A stretch of DNA of 33,556 bases from an uncultured Acidimicrobiales bacterium (GTDB lineage Bacteria > Actinomycetota > Acidimicrobiia > Acidimicrobiales > SHLQ01). Below, in pieces: positions 15,382 through 23,133 of the stretch (within the stretch, counting starts at the first letter, position 1; every line of letters starts with the position of its first letter). The stretch spans positions 1-33,556 of the forward strand of contig CALHXU010000108.1 of assembly GCA_938040365.1 (NCBI GenBank), read 5' to 3'. Position numbers and translations under genes: made by a program. Under the pieces are notes generated by a model. It made no database searches. It saw only the letters and a program-made list of their open reading frames with translations, and was not told the DNA's origin.

Positions 15382-16722
15382 ATGACAGGAGTAACTTCAG
15401 GCGTGGTTACCACGCCACGCTGGTGCAGCCATGACGGCGAATCCACCCACCCAAACGTTTGCGAACATTTGTATGTCGCAACAGGCGAACGCATGGCGTT
15501 CCATCGTTGGTACCTCGGAACCAGAATGGACCACGAGTTGCTTTGCCCCATCTGCGTGGGCAACCGCGCCGATGGAGTCGACGTACCGATCAAAGACATC
15601 TGCAACGAATGCCACGACGGCGTCATCAAGGTCTGGGGCGACGAACAGCCTCACCTCGGCGAGCCCGAGGTTGTCAACCGACCACAAGCCGTCGACGCTC
15701 GACTCGTCGCGACCGAACTCGCCGTCGACTCAATTGCCGACATCGCCTTAGCCCGCGACATTCCAAACACGACCTTCGTCCTGACCGCCGAAGGCCAAAT
15801 CATTCGTGTCGATCACGGATCGAATTCTGCACTGTCACAGGGTTCGGTTCCGCTCGGATCTGCTCAACAACCAGGCGCTGCTCCTCGCCCGGTTCGCAAG
15901 CCAAAGCTTCACGTTTCGGCCAATGGCGAGTATGCCGCTGTAGTGACCGACTTCGGTCAGTCCGGTTCGGTCGTGAACCTCAGCCAGCAGCGCGTCACGA
16001 TGAAGCTCGATGGCGACGACCAGACGATCGATTCGGTTCCGTTCTCGCTCGCCTTCTCGGAATACGGTGGTGACACCGTGCTCATCCACCGAACGAAGTG
16101 GAACCGGCTCGACGTATCGAACCCCGCCGATGGAACGCTCATGACCGAACGAACGGTGCCGCCGTTCGTCGAAGGTGATGACCAGTGGAAGAAGCTCGAC
16201 TACTTCCACGGCAAGCTCTTCATCAGTCCAGATGGCAACAGCGTCTTGAACGATGGTTGGAACTGGGAACCTGTTGGGCGTCCAATCGTGTGGAGCGTTC
16301 TCGCGTGGCTTCGCGACAACGAATGGGAGTCCGAGCACGGGCGGACGCGCCGGACCATCCCCCACCAGAATCACTACTGGAACCAGGGCTTCTGCTGGAT
16401 CGACAACCGCCACATCGCAGTTGAAGGCATTGGTCACCCAGATGATGAGATGATCAACGGCGTTCGAATCTTCGACATTACGCCGACCGACGTCGACACC
16501 GAGTTCGCTCGTGAGGTCAACGTATTCGCAGGACCTTCCGGACAGCTCTTCGCCGATGGCGATCAGCTCTTCACAAGCGACGCTTCCGGCCTCGGAATCT
16601 GGAGCATCAGCCAGGGAGCGCTCACGGGACGGATCAGCGCATTTAGCCCGATCGCTCATTCGGTACTCGATCGCACCCTGATCGATATCAAGAATGGGTC
16701 GCTGCGCCGCTGGCGTTACTAA
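15382..16722 (+). CDS. Unknown protein with N-terminal Cys-rich (zinc-like) region and repeat-rich beta domain
   Basis: Not recognised as a named family. The 446-aa protein starts with a Cys/His-rich part: WCSHDGESTHPNVCEHLYV followed by LLCPICVGN and ICNECHDGV, which supplies two CxxC pairs and additional Cys/His, suggesting one or two zinc sites in the first 85 residues. The rest (about 100-446) is rich in beta-forming segments of the WD40/beta-propeller style, for example IIRVDHGSN, KLHVSANGEYAAVVTDFG, VLIHRTKWNRLDVSN, LFISPDGNSVLNDGWNW, GFCWIDNRHIAVEG, VRIFDITPTD and LFTSDASGLGIWSIS. No signal peptide or membrane segment. It is divergent from the MscS gene. A scaffold or binding role is a guess. 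Confidence 0.8.
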   Translation: MTGVTSGVVTTPRWCSHDGESTHPNVCEHLYVATGERMAFHRWYLGTRMDHELLCPICVGNRADGVDVPIKDICNECHDGVIKVWGDEQPHLGEPEVVNRPQAVDARLVATELAVDSIADIALARDIPNTTFVLTAEGQIIRVDHGSNSALSQGSVPLGSAQQPGAAPRPVRKPKLHVSANGEYAAVVTDFGQSGSVVNLSQQRVTMKLDGDDQTIDSVPFSLAFSEYGGDTVLIHRTKWNRLDVSNPADGTLMTERTVPPFVEGDDQWKKLDYFHGKLFISPDGNSVLNDGWNWEPVGRPIVWSVLAWLRDNEWESEHGRTRRTIPHQNHYWNQGFCWIDNRHIAVEGIGHPDDEMINGVRIFDITPTDVDTEFAREVNVFAGPSGQLFADGDQLFTSDASGLGIWSISQGALTGRISAFSPIAHSVLDRTLIDIKNGSLRRWRY

Positions 16723-16860
16723 CCCGTCTCATCAACACCATCTGATCGACACGATTTGACCAACACGGCGGTCACAGGCGCTGTGGCGTGATGGCTTTAC
16801 CTATCTCTTCGCGGAGGGTTGAGCGTGACCAATCGGTAAGTCGCTAGCCTCGATATCGCT

Positions 16861-19041
16861 ATGCAGCTTCCATTTCCCCTCCTCAAGAATGTTGTCTTGG
16901 TCGGTGGTGGGCACGCCCACGCGCTCGTACTTCGCGCATGGGGAATGGACCCGATCGCTGGCGCTCGGGTAACGGTAATCAACCCGCACCCGACCGCTCC
17001 CTACACCGGCATGCTCCCGGGCTATGTCGCGGGCCATTACACGCGAGACGAACTCGATATCGACATCGTGAAGCTCGCCCGCTTCGCCGATGCCCGATTC
17101 GTGCTTGGCACCGCGACCGCAATCGACCCTGAAGCAAAGACCGTCACCGTTCCGGGGCGACCTCCAATCCCCTACGACGTGTGCTCGATCGACATCGGTA
17201 TCACCTCGGAGATGCCGCAGGTCCCCGGTTTTGCCGAACACGCGGTTCCGGCCAAACCGCTCGATCAGTTCGCCAACACGTGGACCAAATACGTCGAAGC
17301 CACAAAGACCCAACCGCGGTCGTTCTCGCCGAATATCGCCGTGATAGGTGGTGGCATCGGCGGCAGCGAACTCGCAATGGCGATGCATCATCGGTTGTCG
17401 ATCCTCGGCCGAACACCGACCGTTACCGTGATCGACGGCGGAACAATCCTTCGCGAGGTCGGAGCCGCGGCCCAATCCGAACTCACCCAGATGCTGCACA
17501 GCAAGGGCATCGCTTGCAAAGAACACATGATCGCGACCGAGGTGACGAGCGAGGGAGTAGTCCTCGCCGATGGCTCGCTGGTCGACGCAGACTTTGTCGT
17601 CGGCGTCGCAGGCGCACGGCCCTACGACTGGGTCGAGTCGATCGGCATTGAGACCCACGATGGGTTCATCACCGTCGACGAGACGCTCCGCTCGAAAACC
17701 CACGGAGCGATCTTCGCCGTTGGCGATTGCGCCCACATGGGTTTTGACCCCCGCCCCAAAGCGGGAGTCTTCGCCGTCCGGCAAGCCCCGGTACTCACCA
17801 AGAACATCGCTGCGGCACTCAAACAAACGAAACTCGGAAAGTTCAACCCGCAAGTCGATTACCTCAAGCTCATCTCGCTCGGGAAAAAGTCGGCCGGTGC
17901 AGACAAATTCAAACGCTTTGTGAGCGGTCCTGCTTTCTGGCGGCTGAAGGACAAGATCGACCGAGACTTCATGGACAAGCTGAACGACTTGCCCGAGATG
18001 GCGATCGAGTCGCCGCCGAAGCAATCGGTCCGTGGACTGAAGAACCACCTCGAAGACGACCCTCCGTTGTGTGGTGGGTGCGGAGCAAAGGTCGGACTCG
18101 ACGTACTTGCTGGCCCGCTCGGCGAGCTGCCAGCTTCGACGCGAACCGATATCACCAAGCTGCCAGGTGACGATGCGGCAGTGGTGCACATCGGCTCGAC
18201 GAATCAGGTCATCACGACCGATCAGGTGCGGGCGTTTATTACCGACCCGTTCAGGATGGCAAAGATCGCCACGCTTCACGCGATGGGCGACATCTGGGCA
18301 ATGGGCGCTTCGCCCCAAGCCGTGCTCGTGACCGTGACCCTCCCCCAGCTTGGGCAGGGCCTCCAAGAGGAATGGCTGAGCGAGGTCATGGCTGGAACTT
18401 CCCAAGCACTCGAAGGCACCGGCGCGGAAGTCGTTGGCGGCCACACTTCGATGGGCGCCGAACTCTCGCTCGGCTACACCGTGACCGGCCTGGTCGACAC
18501 GCCTATCACGCTCGCCGGAGCCCGCTCGGGTGACCAACTCGTGCTCACCCGGCCAATTGGTTCGGGCGTTTTGTTCGCAGCCGAGATGCAGCGAAGTGCC
18601 CGAGGTCAAGACATTACCGACCTCCTCGCAATTCTTGAACAACCCGGCGGACCCGATGCAGCCTTACTCGCTGAGGCTGGCGCGACCGCAATGACCGACG
18701 TGACCGGATTCGGCCTCGCAGGCCATCTCACCGGCATGCTTCGCGCCTCGTCGACCGAGGAAGAACCGCTCGCCGCCCATCTCGACCTCGATGCCATCCC
18801 ACTCTTCTCTGGCGCTGCACTCGCATCACGAAATGGCATTCGATCGCACATCTACAAAAGCAACGCTGCCGCAGTACCGGTCACTTCGGCCGGCCGAGAC
18901 CTCCGCTATCCGCTCATCTTCGACCCACAAACCGCCGGCGGGTTCCTCGCCGCTGTCCCAGAAGAGAACATCGATCGCCTCGAGGGCCAGTTCGCCGTCA
19001 TTGGAACGGTCGTCTCGGGAAAGACCGAGATCCACCTGTAG
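16861..19041 (+). CDS. selD: NADH-dehydrogenase-like / selenide, water dikinase (SelD) fusion
   Basis: Two-domain protein of 726 aa. Residues 1-360 are an FAD/NAD-binding pyridine-nucleotide-disulfide oxidoreductase-like domain (VVLVGGGHAHALVL, AVIGGGIGGSELAMAMHHRL, GAIFAVGDCAHMGFDPRPKAG), resembling NDH-2-type dehydrogenases. Residues about 395-726 are SelD, which makes selenophosphate from selenide and ATP: PLCGGCGAKVG with Cys404, Cys407 and Lys410 (Cys407/Lys410 match Cys17/Lys20 of E. coli SelD), LPGDDAAVV, MGDIWAMGASPQAVLV, VVGGHTSMGAELSLGYTVTG, TDVTGFGLAGHL and DPQTAGGFLAAV. Such NDH-SelD fusions are known in some bacteria and algae; the oxidoreductase may deliver reduced selenium. No strong Shine-Dalgarno sequence precedes ATG 16861. 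It supplies the selenium donor for the selenoproteins at 27193-30094. Confidence 0.96.
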   Translation: MQLPFPLLKNVVLVGGGHAHALVLRAWGMDPIAGARVTVINPHPTAPYTGMLPGYVAGHYTRDELDIDIVKLARFADARFVLGTATAIDPEAKTVTVPGRPPIPYDVCSIDIGITSEMPQVPGFAEHAVPAKPLDQFANTWTKYVEATKTQPRSFSPNIAVIGGGIGGSELAMAMHHRLSILGRTPTVTVIDGGTILREVGAAAQSELTQMLHSKGIACKEHMIATEVTSEGVVLADGSLVDADFVVGVAGARPYDWVESIGIETHDGFITVDETLRSKTHGAIFAVGDCAHMGFDPRPKAGVFAVRQAPVLTKNIAAALKQTKLGKFNPQVDYLKLISLGKKSAGADKFKRFVSGPAFWRLKDKIDRDFMDKLNDLPEMAIESPPKQSVRGLKNHLEDDPPLCGGCGAKVGLDVLAGPLGELPASTRTDITKLPGDDAAVVHIGSTNQVITTDQVRAFITDPFRMAKIATLHAMGDIWAMGASPQAVLVTVTLPQLGQGLQEEWLSEVMAGTSQALEGTGAEVVGGHTSMGAELSLGYTVTGLVDTPITLAGARSGDQLVLTRPIGSGVLFAAEMQRSARGQDITDLLAILEQPGGPDAALLAEAGATAMTDVTGFGLAGHLTGMLRASSTEEEPLAAHLDLDAIPLFSGAALASRNGIRSHIYKSNAAAVPVTSAGRDLRYPLIFDPQTAGGFLAAVPEENIDRLEGQFAVIGTVVSGKTEIHL

Positions 19042-19122
19042 AACCGGGCGTGGCGAGAGGCGTCCTGTTCACATCAATGGCTCTGTCACAGCGCGACCGA
19101 GTTCGTGACGTACTCTGGAACG

Positions 19123-20046
19123 ATGCCAGCTACGAAGCCCCCCGCTGACCTCAAGATCAGTCACGACCTCATCGACTCGTTGCTCAAAGAATTCGTTCCC
19201 GAACTCGCCGGATTGCCAATCGAGTTCGTCGCCGCAGGCTGGGACAACGAAGTGCATCGAATCGGGACCGATCATGCCGTTCGGCTTCCCCGCCGCAAAG
19301 AGGGCGCGCCCCTCGTCGAACACGAACAACGCTGGCTACCCGAACTTGCCGACGAGCTCCCGCTCGCAGTGCCAGCACCAACCCATGCGGGTCGACCTGC
19401 ATTCGGCTTTCCGTGGCATTGGAGCGTCGTCCCGTGGATCGAAGGTGTGCCACTCGCCCACTCGCCCACGATAGCTGCCGAGCTTTTGATCGAACAGCTG
19501 ACCGGCTTTCTCGGCGCGCTCCACAAACCAGCGCCTGCGATCGCTCCAGTGAACTTGTACCGAGGCGGGCCGCTCGTCGACCGCGTCCAGATCGTCGACG
19601 ATCGCATCGATGCAATCGAGCCGCTCCTGTACGAACTTGACCTCGAACTCTCGCCGATCAAAAGCCTGTGGGCCGAATTGGTCGAAACCCCGGCATGGGG
19701 TGACGAACCGACCTGGCTCCACGGCGACCTCCATCCTATGAATCTTCTCGTGCGCGGCGGTCGGCTCGTCGGCGTGATCGACTTTGGCGACATCACCTCG
19801 GGAGACCCAGCGACCGACCTTGCGATTGCGTGGATGGTCCTCGACAACGATGAACACCGGAACTCGTTCCGTCAGCGGTCAGCGATCAACGGACGCAGCA
19901 TCGACGTCCACACGTGGAAGCGAGCCCGCGCGTGGGCGCTCTCGCATGCAACAGCGATACTCGAAAGCTCGTCAGATGACCCGTCGATGCGACGGATGGC
20001 AGAGACGACGCTCAAGAACGTCGTCGGCGTAAAGCGCGACCGTTAA
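19123..20046 (+). CDS. Aminoglycoside phosphotransferase-fold kinase (APH family)
   Basis: Small-molecule kinase of the APH/choline-kinase-like fold, 307 aa. Seen are a nucleotide-loop region (AAGWDNEVHRIGTDHAVRLPRR), EHEQRWLPELA, FPWHWSVVPWIEGVPL, the Brenner motif HGDLHPMNLLV with catalytic Asp, and the metal-binding VIDFGDITSGDPATDLAIAW. These make an active kinase likely. The substrate is unknown; a resistance role should not be assumed, since actinobacterial chromosomes carry many such genes. ATG 19123 is preferred over the in-frame GTG 19105. It ends 84 bp before the convergent ald gene, with palindromes between. Confidence 0.88.
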   Translation: MPATKPPADLKISHDLIDSLLKEFVPELAGLPIEFVAAGWDNEVHRIGTDHAVRLPRRKEGAPLVEHEQRWLPELADELPLAVPAPTHAGRPAFGFPWHWSVVPWIEGVPLAHSPTIAAELLIEQLTGFLGALHKPAPAIAPVNLYRGGPLVDRVQIVDDRIDAIEPLLYELDLELSPIKSLWAELVETPAWGDEPTWLHGDLHPMNLLVRGGRLVGVIDFGDITSGDPATDLAIAWMVLDNDEHRNSFRQRSAINGRSIDVHTWKRARAWALSHATAILESSSDDPSMRRMAETTLKNVVGVKRDR

Positions 20047-20112
20047 GGAAGTTCTTCCGCTCCGAACCCGCAGGGTTCGCAGGCGCCTCCGGCGACGGGC
20101 CGCTCGGGCCCT
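20047..20112. repeat. Palindromes and REP-like repeat copy B between convergent genes
   Basis: GGAAG-TT-CTTCC (20047-20058), CGAACCC-GCA-GGGTTCG (20063-20079, perfect 7-bp stem) and then the 29-nt repeat at 20084-20112 identical to 14042-14070. This run lies between the ends of the kinase and ald genes and may serve as a terminator for both. The GCA-loop hairpin has the same shape as the TTTTGCC-GCA-GGCAAAA hairpins at 30229 and 30319. Confidence 0.75.
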
Positions 20113-20130
20113 CGGCGCTACTCTCGGGCG

Positions 20131-21258
20131 CTAGCTCGCGATTGCGCTGATGGTCGCATCCATGTCAGCGACCTCGTAGCCGAGGGCTTCGGCGACGCTT
20201 GGCTCGACGACCTTGCCTGCGCTGACGTTGAGTCCGTTGCGCAGGTGGGCGTTTGCCTGAAGCGCAGCCCGAGGGCCGAGGTCGGCAAGTGCCAAGGTAA
20301 AGGGCAACGTTGCGTTGTTGAGGGCATAGGTCGACGTGCGTGGCACGGCGCCTGGCATGTTTGCAACGGCGTAATGCACGACATCATCGACCATGTAGAC
20401 CGGGTCGTCGTGGGTGGTTGCGTGCGACGTTTCGAACGCGCCGCCCTGGTCGATTGCGACATCGACGAGAACCGAACCAGCGCGCATGCCCTTCACCATT
20501 TCGGCGGTGACGAGCTTCGGCGCGGTGTCGCCCTTGACGAGTACTGCGCCAATGACAACGTCGGCTGCTGCGACCTGCTCTTCGAGCGCTGCGCCAGTCG
20601 AGTAGATGGTGGTGACACCGGCGCCCCAGCGGGACTCGCAATGATCGAGCACTTCGTTGTTGCGATCGAGGATCGTGACGTTGCCGCCAAGGCCGATCGC
20701 CATCTCGGCTGCGTGCTGTCCAACGACACCACCACCGATGATCACAATCTTTGCGGGAGCGACGCCCGGAACGCCACCGATGAGCTTGCCCGAGCCGCCG
20801 TTTGGCTGCTGCAAGTAGTTGGCGGCTGCTTGGATCGACATGCGTCCGGCCACCTTCGACATTGGCGCAAGGAGTGGGAGGCCACCGTCGTTGTCGGTCA
20901 CGGTCTCATAGGCAATGCAGGTTGCACCGCTGTTGACCAGATCGGTCGTCTGCTCGGCATCGGGTGCCAAGTGCAAGTAGGTGAAGAGCGTGTGGTCTTC
21001 GCGAAGCATGGCGCGCTCGACAGCGAGCGGCTCTTTGACCTTGACGATCATTTCCGATGCGTCGAACACCGTCGCTGCGTCGGGAGCGATCTCGGCTCCG
21101 GCTGCACGGTAGGTGCCGTCGTCTGCGCCAATGCCGACGCCGGCGTTGGTCTCGACGAGCACAGAGTGTCCGCGGCGGGTGAGCTCGTTCACGCTGTCTG
21201 GTGTCAGACCTACTCGCTGCTCGTGGTTCTTGATTTCCTTTGGCAATCCAATACGCAT
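20131..21258 (-). CDS. ald: Alanine dehydrogenase
   Basis: Interconverts L-alanine and pyruvate plus ammonia with NAD(H), in the cytoplasm. The 375-aa protein is of full length and nearly every family mark is present: MRIGLPKEIKNHEQRVGLTP (Arg15), IVKVKEP with Lys75, YLHLA with catalytic His96, LAPMSKVAGRMSIQAAANYL, the NAD-binding IVIIGGGVVGQHAAEMAIGLG, LVDVAIDQGGAFETSHATTHDDPVYMVDDVVHYAVANMPGAVPRTST split by the active-site Asp, and NATLPFTLALADLG. ATG 21258 follows AGAGG. A Lrp/AsnC-type regulator starts divergently 143 bp away, as with ald/aldR in mycobacteria, implying control by amino acids. Confidence 0.97.
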   Translation of the reverse strand: MRIGLPKEIKNHEQRVGLTPDSVNELTRRGHSVLVETNAGVGIGADDGTYRAAGAEIAPDAATVFDASEMIVKVKEPLAVERAMLREDHTLFTYLHLAPDAEQTTDLVNSGATCIAYETVTDNDGGLPLLAPMSKVAGRMSIQAAANYLQQPNGGSGKLIGGVPGVAPAKIVIIGGGVVGQHAAEMAIGLGGNVTILDRNNEVLDHCESRWGAGVTTIYSTGAALEEQVAAADVVIGAVLVKGDTAPKLVTAEMVKGMRAGSVLVDVAIDQGGAFETSHATTHDDPVYMVDDVVHYAVANMPGAVPRTSTYALNNATLPFTLALADLGPRAALQANAHLRNGLNVSAGKVVEPSVAEALGYEVADMDATISAIAS

Positions 21259-21327
21259 GTCTGCACCTCTTTCGTGGGTTTTCGAATGTGGTGCTTACAG
21301 TACAAAAAGCTGCTTAGAAGATGTATG

Positions 21328-21395
21328 CGAATATTCACCAAATTGGCTAAACAACGCGAGATACATTCGGAATATTCGTCAGTACGTCGTAGAAT
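21328..21395. promoter_or_regulatory. ald/Lrp divergent promoter region with two GAATATTC palindromes
   Basis: This AT-rich stretch holds two perfect 8-bp palindromes GAATATTC at 21329-21336 and 21370-21377, centres 41 bp apart (about four helical turns). A -10-like TAGAAT at 21390-21395 lies 6 bp before ATG 21402, suggesting a nearly leaderless regulator transcript with the second palindrome near its -35 region. Binding by the adjacent Lrp-type protein is inferred. Confidence 0.65.
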
Positions 21396-21401
21396 CTTCA
21401 C

Positions 21402-21869
21402 ATGTTTCGACTTGATGAACTAGATCGTTCGATTATCGATGCACTCCAAGAAGATGGTCGCATCACAAACGCCGACCTCGCCGAATTGATCGGCCTCTCG
21501 GCATCGGCATGTCATCGGCGAGTACGGCGGCTCGAAACCGAAGGCGTCATCGAACGGTATGCCGCCATGGTGAACCGCGAACTCGTCGGACGAGGCGTTT
21601 CGGTCTTTGTCGAGATCTCACTCGAAAGCCAGCGCGAAGAACTCCTCGATCAGTTCGAAGCCGCAGTCCAAGAGGTCCCGCAGGTGCAGAGCTGTCACCT
21701 CATGGCCGGAATGGCCGACTACCTCGTCCACGTCACCTGCGAAGACGTAGCAAACTACGAGACAATCCACCGCGAGTCACTCGCCGTACTTCCCGGCGTC
21801 ACGAGACTCCGAAGCAACTTCGCAATCCGAACCGTCACCGACACCACCACCCTCGAACTGAACTACTAA
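21402..21869 (+). CDS. Lrp/AsnC family transcriptional regulator (AldR-like)
   Basis: DNA-binding regulator of 155 aa. The N-terminal winged helix-turn-helix is LDELDRSIIDALQEDGRITNADLAELIGLSASACHRRVRRLETEGVI split over residues 5-50, followed by the linker YAAMVNRELVG and the C-terminal RAM effector domain (VSVFVEISLESQREELLDQFEAAVQEVPQVQSCHLMAGMADYLVHV ... PGVTRLRSNFAIRTV), which binds amino acids and builds oligomers. Divergent placement from ald points to a role as its alanine-responsive regulator. The short, AT-rich gap with paired palindromes fits autoregulation as well. Confidence 0.94.
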   Translation: MFRLDELDRSIIDALQEDGRITNADLAELIGLSASACHRRVRRLETEGVIERYAAMVNRELVGRGVSVFVEISLESQREELLDQFEAAVQEVPQVQSCHLMAGMADYLVHVTCEDVANYETIHRESLAVLPGVTRLRSNFAIRTVTDTTTLELNY

Positions 21870-21925
21870 GCGCTGCTGCGACTTTGGTGCTCATCAGACA
21901 CGATGAGCGTCTTGCACGCCGCGAT

Positions 21926-22187
21926 GGGGTCAGGTCTCACTTTCACCGACGTTTGATTGGGGTCAGGTCTCACTTTCACCGGTCAACCCAAAAATCGTTG
22001 AAACATAACCCTCGCAGCCGAACGAACTGCGAGCACTGACATTAAGCGGTTGCCGCAAAGAACCCTTCCACCTCGCACTGCCTCCGCAAGACTGCTGATT
22101 TCTCAACAGTTGGCGATGCAAACCGCAAAGCGAGTGAAAGTGAGACCTGACCCCCGACGGCTGTGAGTGAAAGTGAGACCTGACCCC
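21926..22187. repeat. REPIN-like element: two direct plus two inverted copies of a REP sequence
   Basis: Core GGGGTCAGGTCTCACTTTCA occurs at 21926-21947 and 21959-21980; its reverse complement occurs at 22134-22154 and 22167-22187. The four copies bracket about 150 bp without an evident gene, giving a symmetrical element. Spacing inside each pair is 33 bp. This occupies the 340-bp gap between the Lrp and MBL genes. The motif resembles REP sequences linked to REP-associated Y1 (RAYT) transposases; no such transposase is in the window. Confidence 0.9.
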
Positions 22188-22209
22188 GATCAGCGAGTTA
22201 CTCGAAGCG

Positions 22210-23124
22210 CTAGCTGCGTTGCCAGTGCCCAGGTTCGACTTCGGTCGCTTCGCCTCGGTCGACCATTCGGGCAAGGTGCAGCTTTGCGGTACGGCCTTCG
22301 ACCGTTTCGACGAACGGGATGTCGACGTGGGGGCGATAGACGAAGCGCCGCTCGATCATCTCGGCGACCGTGCGGGGCTCGGCGAGGAAGTCGAGCATCT
22401 CGTTGTGGCGGCGGCCAATAACGGCATGGAACGCATCGAGCATTTCCAAGAAGAGCGGGCGGCCTTCGATGATGCCCTTCTGATGGAAGGTGACGTAGTA
22501 GTCGGCCTCGACTTCGCGGACATCGATCAGGCTTTGCTCGAACTGGTCGAGGTCGCTCCACACATCGCCGTAGTACGGGCCGAAACCGGTCAGGTCGATA
22601 TCGGAAAGAAAGAAGACACCACCATCGATATGGAACCCGCTGTGCCCACGGGTGTGGCCGGGAAGGTGCATTGCAGTCAGGCTGACATCACCCAAGTCAA
22701 AGACATGCCCATCGCCGAAACCGTGGGCATCGGGCCGCGGTGCGTAGTGCATCTCTTCTTGAAAGAAGATGCGCTGCTCGGCTTCGATGTGTTCGGGAAA
22801 ACCGAAGACCTCCATCAGCCCGTCGAGGCTCTGTGCCGCCGGAAGGTCGTCGTGATGGATGTGCACGCGGGCATCGCTGAACAAGCCGTTGCCGCTCAGG
22901 TGGTCCTCATGCCCATGAGAGTTGATCACAGCATCGACTACAACCGGAGCACCACCTTCCGCGACGACGCTCACCGACGGATCGATCAACGCCGACTCTG
23001 AAGACCCCCTGATAAGAACCGAGTTGCCACTCGGGTACCCACCTCGCTCGGCCCCCAACAACACACTGACCTTGTCGGTGAGCTTTGCCTCACCGGCTCC
23101 CCAATCGACGATCGCTGCGCTCAT
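22210..23124 (-). CDS. MBL-fold metallo-hydrolase
   Basis: Metallo-beta-lactamase-fold hydrolase of 304 aa. The metal motif HxHxDH is NSHGHEDHLSG (His70, His72, Asp74, His75), with further ligands in HLPGHTRGHSGF and FFLSDIDLTGFG. The C-terminal 100 residues (RRHNEMLDFLAEPRTVAEMIERRFVYRP ... AKLHLARMVDRGEATEVEPGHW) resemble the helical/winged extension found in glyoxalase II- and LACTB2-like members. Substrate unknown; a hydrolase of thioesters or similar is possible. The MFS gene ends only 9 bp upstream on the same strand, so the two are likely cotranscribed. Confidence 0.9.
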   Translation of the reverse strand: MSAAIVDWGAGEAKLTDKVSVLLGAERGGYPSGNSVLIRGSSESALIDPSVSVVAEGGAPVVVDAVINSHGHEDHLSGNGLFSDARVHIHHDDLPAAQSLDGLMEVFGFPEHIEAEQRIFFQEEMHYAPRPDAHGFGDGHVFDLGDVSLTAMHLPGHTRGHSGFHIDGGVFFLSDIDLTGFGPYYGDVWSDLDQFEQSLIDVREVEADYYVTFHQKGIIEGRPLFLEMLDAFHAVIGRRHNEMLDFLAEPRTVAEMIERRFVYRPHVDIPFVETVEGRTAKLHLARMVDRGEATEVEPGHWQRS

Positions 23125-23133
23125 GACGCCACG

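Noticed and set aside
16801-18642. 613-aa minus-strand open frame
   Set aside because: Antisense shadow of the NDH-SelD fusion, whose protein is clearly recognisable.
19123-20046. Antibiotic-resistance aminoglycoside phosphotransferase
   Set aside because: Only general kinase motifs are seen; nothing specific for aminoglycosides and no resistance context.
21926-22187. Insertion sequence with transposase
   Set aside because: The interior is only about 150 bp and codes for no transposase; it is better described as a REP-based non-autonomous element.
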